Positions 5,555-8,852 of a DNA stretch of 8,852 nucleotides are shown here, one piece after another. Made by a program: the position numbers and the translations under genes. Under the pieces are notes generated by a model. It was given only the letters and a program-made list of their open reading frames with translations, was not told the origin of the DNA and searched no databases. This stretch comes from Roseovarius sp. (GTDB lineage: Bacteria; Pseudomonadota; Alphaproteobacteria; Rhodobacterales; Rhodobacteraceae): positions 1-8,852 of the forward strand of contig JALQUE010000426.1 in assembly GCA_023260815.1 (NCBI GenBank), read 5' to 3'. Within the stretch, counting starts at the first letter, position 1; the number at the start of each line of letters is the position of its first letter.

Positions 5555-6424
5555 TTACAGAATGAGTTTCTTCTCGGACGGCTCGAGGTTGTCGTAGTTC
5601 CACAACTGCTTGCCAGCCACGATCTTGGTGAAGTGGTCCACGCCCTTGTCGGGCATCAGCCCGTATTGCGTGAGCTTCCGGGTCAGCCAGTGCCGGTCCA
5701 GATCGGTCAACTCGGCTTCGATCGCATCGACACCCAGCGACTTGATCTCGCCACCCACAAAGATCATCCCGTCATACATCGAATCGCCAAGGTTCTTGCC
5801 GGCATTGCCGCACACCACCATGCGTCCGCGCTGCATCATGAAGCCCGACAGCGCGCCGGTGTCGCCACCCACGATGATCGTGCCGCCCTTCTGGTCGATG
5901 CCCGTGCGCGATCCGACCGACCCACGGCACACCAGATCGCCACCGCGCATCGCGGCGCCAAACGTGGAGCCTGCGTTCTTTTCGATCACAATGGTGCCCG
6001 ACATCATGTTCTCGCCGCAGGACCAGCCCACGCGCCCGGTGATCCGCACATTCGGCCCGTCGATCAGACCCACGCCGAAATACCCGCACGAGCCCTCGAT
6101 GATCAGGTTCAGCTTGTTCAGGATGCCGACGCCAAGGCTGTGCTTGCCGCGCGGATTCTGCAGCACGATGGTGCCATAGCCTTCCTTCATCTTGTCGCGG
6201 ATCGCGATATTCACCTCGGTTGTGGTCAGATTGTCGGTGTCGATCTCGGTGCGCTTGTTGAAATCGACGTCATAAGCCCACGGATAGGTGTAGCGATCGG
6301 TGGCCTCGGGGTCGAACTCGATATAAAGCGACTTGCCCGTCAGCTGTTCCGTCGTCATTCCAAGCGCCTTGGCGCGCTCGTCCTGGCTCATCTCTTTCAA
6401 TTCTGCGTCGGTTACGCTTGCCAT
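5555..6424 (-). CDS. glxC: GlxC: GXGXG beta-helix subunit (GltB C-terminal domain-like, MgsB-like)
   Basis: The 289-residue product corresponds to the GXGXG domain at the C-terminus of glutamate synthase, a right-handed beta-helix that holds the synthase and amidotransferase parts together. After a charged leader (1-28), glycine-rich repeats run from about 83 to 232, for example GYGTIVLQNPRG, GSCGYFGVGLIDG, GRVGWSCGENMMSG, GGDLVCRGSVGSRTG and GGTIIVGGDTGA. It has no catalytic residues of its own and should form a complex with GlxB and GlxD. The start at 6424 is supported by GAGGAGG (6432-6438), seven bases upstream, and lies inside the end of glxB. That 13-base overlap favours balanced synthesis of the two subunits. 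In N-methylglutamate synthase the equivalent is MgsB. Confidence 0.9.
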   Translation of the reverse strand: MASVTDAELKEMSQDERAKALGMTTEQLTGKSLYIEFDPEATDRYTYPWAYDVDFNKRTEIDTDNLTTTEVNIAIRDKMKEGYGTIVLQNPRGKHSLGVGILNKLNLIIEGSCGYFGVGLIDGPNVRITGRVGWSCGENMMSGTIVIEKNAGSTFGAAMRGGDLVCRGSVGSRTGIDQKGGTIIVGGDTGALSGFMMQRGRMVVCGNAGKNLGDSMYDGMIFVGGEIKSLGVDAIEAELTDLDRHWLTRKLTQYGLMPDKGVDHFTKIVAGKQLWNYDNLEPSEKKLIL

Positions 6425-7356
6425 ACCCGGACCTCCTCGTCGTAAGGGTCATAAGTGTCGATTTCTTCCGGAAGGATCGCGCGGATCGCCACCTCTTCCG
6501 AGGCCATCGCGATCAGATCGTCGGATTCGTAAAGGACCAGCGGTTTCGCCGCCATCGTGTCCTTGGCCATGCCCAGCTGATCCTTGGTCGCCACCAGATA
6601 GGTGAACACACCATCGATCTCGCCGATGGACTTGCGCAGACTGTCCTCCAACGAGATGCCATTGGCCAGGTTGTGCGCGGTATAGACCGCCAGCAACTCG
6701 CTGTCGCAATTCGACATGAACCGATGACCCTTGCGCTCCATCTCGCGGCGCATGATCCAGTAATTCGTGATCTGGCCGTTATGCACGACGCTCACGTCGT
6801 TATAGGGAAACGCCCAGTAGGGATGCGCCGACTTGATGTCGACATCCGATTCCGTGGCCATCCGCGTGTGGCCGATGCCGTGGGTGCCCACGAAATCGTT
6901 CAGCCCGTAAAGGCCCGCAACCACAGACGCGTCGCCCAGATCCTTGATCAGTTCCAGACCCCGCCCGATCGACAGGATCTCGACGCCATCGATCTCTTCG
7001 ATCATCTTGGCCATCTCGCCGATGCTCGCCTCGTCACCGTCATGGCCCAGCACATAGCGGTGGGCGTATTTCGTGGCGCTCTGGCGGTCCTTCACGGTGG
7101 CCCCGCACTCGGCCATGATCTCTTCGACCTCGCGGATCCGGGTCTCGAGGATCTGCGTGATGCCCCGGCCCTTGGCCATATCCTCGGCCTCGGCCACTTT
7201 CAGGCGCATGATATAGTCGCCATCCTTCGGTTCGCCGTAGACAGCATATCCGGTGCTGTCCGGCCCCCGGTGTTTCAGGGCTTGAAGCATCGCAGTCATC
7301 TCGGACCCGACATTCGCGCTCTTGCCCTTGTGGATCAATCCAGCAATTCCGCACAT
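6412..7356 (-). CDS. glxB: GlxB: class II glutamine amidotransferase subunit (MgsA-like)
   Basis: The 314-residue product is an Ntn-type glutaminase domain. The start MCGIAGL gives the N-terminal nucleophile Cys2 after methionine removal. R165 (GHTRMAT), N193-G194 (VHNGQITNY) and D218 (NCDSELL) fill the substrate and oxyanion positions of class II amidotransferases. A helical insertion of about 100 residues (50-155) precedes the GHTRMAT motif. It should hydrolyse glutamine, or possibly a gamma-glutamyl amide made by the upstream ligase, and pass ammonia or amine to GlxD. GAGGAGG (7367-7373) lies ten bases upstream of the ATG. It follows the ligase gene after 77 bases containing a strong hairpin and overlaps glxC by 13 bases. 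The equivalent methylamine-pathway subunit is MgsA; ordinary asparagine or glucosamine synthases are excluded by size and neighbours. Confidence 0.9.
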   Translation of the reverse strand: MCGIAGLIHKGKSANVGSEMTAMLQALKHRGPDSTGYAVYGEPKDGDYIMRLKVAEAEDMAKGRGITQILETRIREVEEIMAECGATVKDRQSATKYAHRYVLGHDGDEASIGEMAKMIEEIDGVEILSIGRGLELIKDLGDASVVAGLYGLNDFVGTHGIGHTRMATESDVDIKSAHPYWAFPYNDVSVVHNGQITNYWIMRREMERKGHRFMSNCDSELLAVYTAHNLANGISLEDSLRKSIGEIDGVFTYLVATKDQLGMAKDTMAAKPLVLYESDDLIAMASEEVAIRAILPEEIDTYDPYDEEVRVWQA

Positions 7357-7392
7357 TTTGAATGCGCCTCCTCAGTTTGCGTCGTTCAGGGG

Positions 7393-7418
7393 GGCGGCAG
7401 GCATGATCGCCTGCCGCC
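7393..7418 (-). repeat. Strong 10-bp hairpin between the ligase gene and glxB
   Basis: GGCGGCAGGC (7393-7402) and GCCTGCCGCC (7409-7418) form a perfect 10-bp GC-rich stem with a 6-base loop, starting 15 bases beyond the ligase stop codon. On the transcribed strand it is followed by CCCCC rather than T residues, so it is not a classic Rho-independent terminator. Likely roles are partial attenuation or protection of the upstream message from 3' exonucleases, giving more ligase than GlxBCD. Confidence 0.7.
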
Positions 7419-7433
7419 AGGACATCGAATGCC

Positions 7434-8852
7434 TCAGGGCAGACACTCCATGTACATCTCTTTGTCCCACTCGGTGACGGTGGACATGAATCTCGCGACC
7501 TCGTCGCGCTTGTATTCGTCGTACAGCCGGTACATCTCGCCGGGCAGGCCGCGCTGCACGGCCTCGTCCGCGGCCAGCTTGTCCAGCGCCTCGCCCAGCG
7601 ACATCGGCAGCTTCTTGACGTCCTTGCCCTCGGCCATCGCCGCATAGATGTTGCGCTCTTCGGGCTTGCCGGGGTCCAGACTGTTCTCCAGCCCGTCATC
7701 CATCGCCGCCAGCAGGGTGGTGCCCATCAGATACGGGTTCACCATCGAATCCACCGAACGATATTCGAACCGCCCCGGCGCCGAAACGCGCAGACCCGTG
7801 GTGCGGTTCTGGAAGCCCCAGTCACTGAACACCGGCGCCCAGAACCCCGTATCCCACAGCCGCCGATAGGAATTCACCGTCGAACAGCCGATCGCCGTCA
7901 ACGCCTGCAGGTGATGCACCACGCCGCCGATCGCCTTCAGACCTTCCTTGCCCGGCATCTGCGGATCGTCCGTGTCGGGCATGAACGTGTTCTCGCCGCC
8001 CTTCACATACATGTAGTTGTCGGCCATCCCCGGCAGGTTGTCCGGATCGTTGCCGCATCTGACGAACTCATCCTCGCCGCCATGCCACAGGCTCATGTTG
8101 TGATGACACCCCGAGGCCGACACCCCCATGAACGGCTTGGTCATGAAACAGGCGAAAATCCCGTGCTCCCGCGCCACCTGCGCGCAAATCTGGCGATAGG
8201 TGGTCAAGCGATCCGCATTGCGCAGCACGTCGTCGAACATCCAGTTCAGCTCAAGCTGCCCCGGCGCGTCCTCGTGATCGCCCTGGATCATGTCCAGACC
8301 CATCTTGCGGGCATAGCGGATCACCTGCAACGACACGGGCCGCAGGCTTTCGAACTGGTCGATATGATAGCAATAGGGCTTCGAGAACCCGTCGCGCGGC
8401 TTGCCGTTCTCGTCGAACTTCAGCCACATCATCTCGGGCTCGGTCCCGATCCGCAGCTTGGTGCCGTGCTTCTTGGTGAATTCGTCATGCATGCGGCGCA
8501 GGTTGCCCCGGCAATCCGCCGTCAGATAGCCACCGGGATTTTCCTTTTCCTCGCGGTTGCGGAACAGCGTGCAGTAGAACCGGCCGATCTCGGGCGCCCA
8601 GGGCAGCTGCATGAAGGTTTCCGGCTCGGGAATGCCGATCAGCTCGGCCGCCTCGGGCCCATAGCCCATGTAATCGCCCGCGCGGTTGGTGAACAGGTTC
8701 ATCGTGGCGCCATAGACCAGCTGGAACCCCTTCTTGGCGACACTTTCCCAGTGATCCGCCGGAATACCCTTGCCCATGATCTTGCCGGTGACCGACACGA
8801 ATTGCAGGTAAAGATACTCGATCCCCAGCTCGTCGATCTTCTTGCGCACTTG
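7434..8852 (-). CDS. glnT: Glutamine-synthetase-like amide ligase (GlnT/GmaS type), N-terminus cut by window edge
   Basis: The 472 visible residues cover nearly a whole glutamine-synthetase fold; the frame stays open at the right edge, so a few N-terminal residues are missing and the GTG at 8849 need not be the start. ATP/metal motifs are present: TEPE (E138, E140), DHEDAPGQLE (E194, E201), KPFMGVSASGCHH with metal-ligand H250, NSYRRL, and NRTTGLRV followed by RFEYR. Relative to bacterial GlnA, alignment by eye gives Ser20 for Asp50, Ser245 for Asn264, Asn252 for His271 and Trp338 for Glu327; there is no GlnA-type NLYDL adenylylation motif near the C-terminus. Such enzymes include type III GlnT and gamma-glutamylmethylamide synthetase GmaS, which couple ATP to gamma-amide formation on glutamate. 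It is the first visible gene of the operon with glxBCD. The acceptor amine is unknown; methylamine, another amine or ammonia are all possible. Confidence 0.85.
   Translation of the reverse strand, partial: QVRKKIDELGIEYLYLQFVSVTGKIMGKGIPADHWESVAKKGFQLVYGATMNLFTNRAGDYMGYGPEAAELIGIPEPETFMQLPWAPEIGRFYCTLFRNREEKENPGGYLTADCRGNLRRMHDEFTKKHGTKLRIGTEPEMMWLKFDENGKPRDGFSKPYCYHIDQFESLRPVSLQVIRYARKMGLDMIQGDHEDAPGQLELNWMFDDVLRNADRLTTYRQICAQVAREHGIFACFMTKPFMGVSASGCHHNMSLWHGGEDEFVRCGNDPDNLPGMADNYMYVKGGENTFMPDTDDPQMPGKEGLKAIGGVVHHLQALTAIGCSTVNSYRRLWDTGFWAPVFSDWGFQNRTTGLRVSAPGRFEYRSVDSMVNPYLMGTTLLAAMDDGLENSLDPGKPEERNIYAAMAEGKDVKKLPMSLGEALDKLAADEAVQRGLPGEMYRLYDEYKRDEVARFMSTVTEWDKEMYMECLP

Noticed and set aside
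7393..7418. Rho-independent terminator between the ligase gene and glxB
   Set aside because: The hairpin is strong but is followed by a C-run, not a T-run, on the transcribed strand, and glxB follows closely.
5633..7647. Two long plus-strand frames opposite glxC and glxB (5633-6445, 6418-7647)
   Set aside because: Both are antisense to genes with clear family motifs and good ribosome binding sites.
2223..8852. Calling the operon a complete N-methylglutamate (methylamine) pathway
   Set aside because: No mgdABCD dehydrogenase subunits are present, and the following genes are an amidase and unknowns. The ligase and GlxBCD alone do not prove methylamine as substrate.

Overview
The window looks like chromosomal DNA of a GC-rich alphaproteobacterium, most likely a marine or salt-tolerant Rhodobacterales (Roseobacter-type) organism. 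This rests on strong GC3 bias with long open antisense frames, an ectoine biosynthesis locus under a divergent MarR-type EctR regulator, and a glnT-glxBCD-type operon as found in alphaproteobacteria. The taxon is an inference; no RNA gene or species marker is present. No mobile element, CRISPR array, tRNA or rRNA was seen. Coding density is very high, and no gene-free stretch exceeds about 100 bases.

Left block (1-2197), ectoine synthesis. On the minus strand, ectA (diaminobutyrate acetyltransferase) is followed by ectB (diaminobutyrate transaminase, cut by the left window edge). EctC should lie beyond the edge. Divergent on the plus strand is ectR, a MarR-family regulator. The 96-base ectA/ectR gap is AT-rich. 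It holds a good promoter for ectR, a dyad that could be the operator, and scattered half-site-like repeats. The start codons of both ectA and ectR are debatable, and the ectR promoter predicts an almost leaderless message.

Right block (8852-2223, minus strand), a seven-gene operon. In transcription order it holds: a glutamine-synthetase-like amide ligase (5' end outside the window); glxB (class II glutamine amidotransferase); glxC (GXGXG beta-helix protein); glxD (FMN/Fe-S glutamate-synthase-like subunit); a 137-residue protein of unknown function; a nitrilase-superfamily amidase with an intact Glu-Lys-Cys triad; and a 196-residue protein of unknown function. Gaps are short, glxB/glxC and nit/196-aa genes overlap, and each of the three larger gaps carries a GC-rich perfect inverted repeat. 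The operon converges on ectR with only 25 bases between stop codons.

The ligase plus GlxBCD resembles the gmaS-mgsABC half of the N-methylglutamate route for methylated amines and the rhizobial glxBCD-glnT cluster. However, no N-methylglutamate dehydrogenase (mgdABCD) follows. Instead there are an amidase and two unrecognised small proteins. The ligase has lost two canonical ammonium-site residues (Asp50 to Ser, Glu327 to Trp by my alignment), so it may join glutamate, or another acid, to an amine other than ammonia. The operon is the best candidate here for an undescribed amine or amide pathway.
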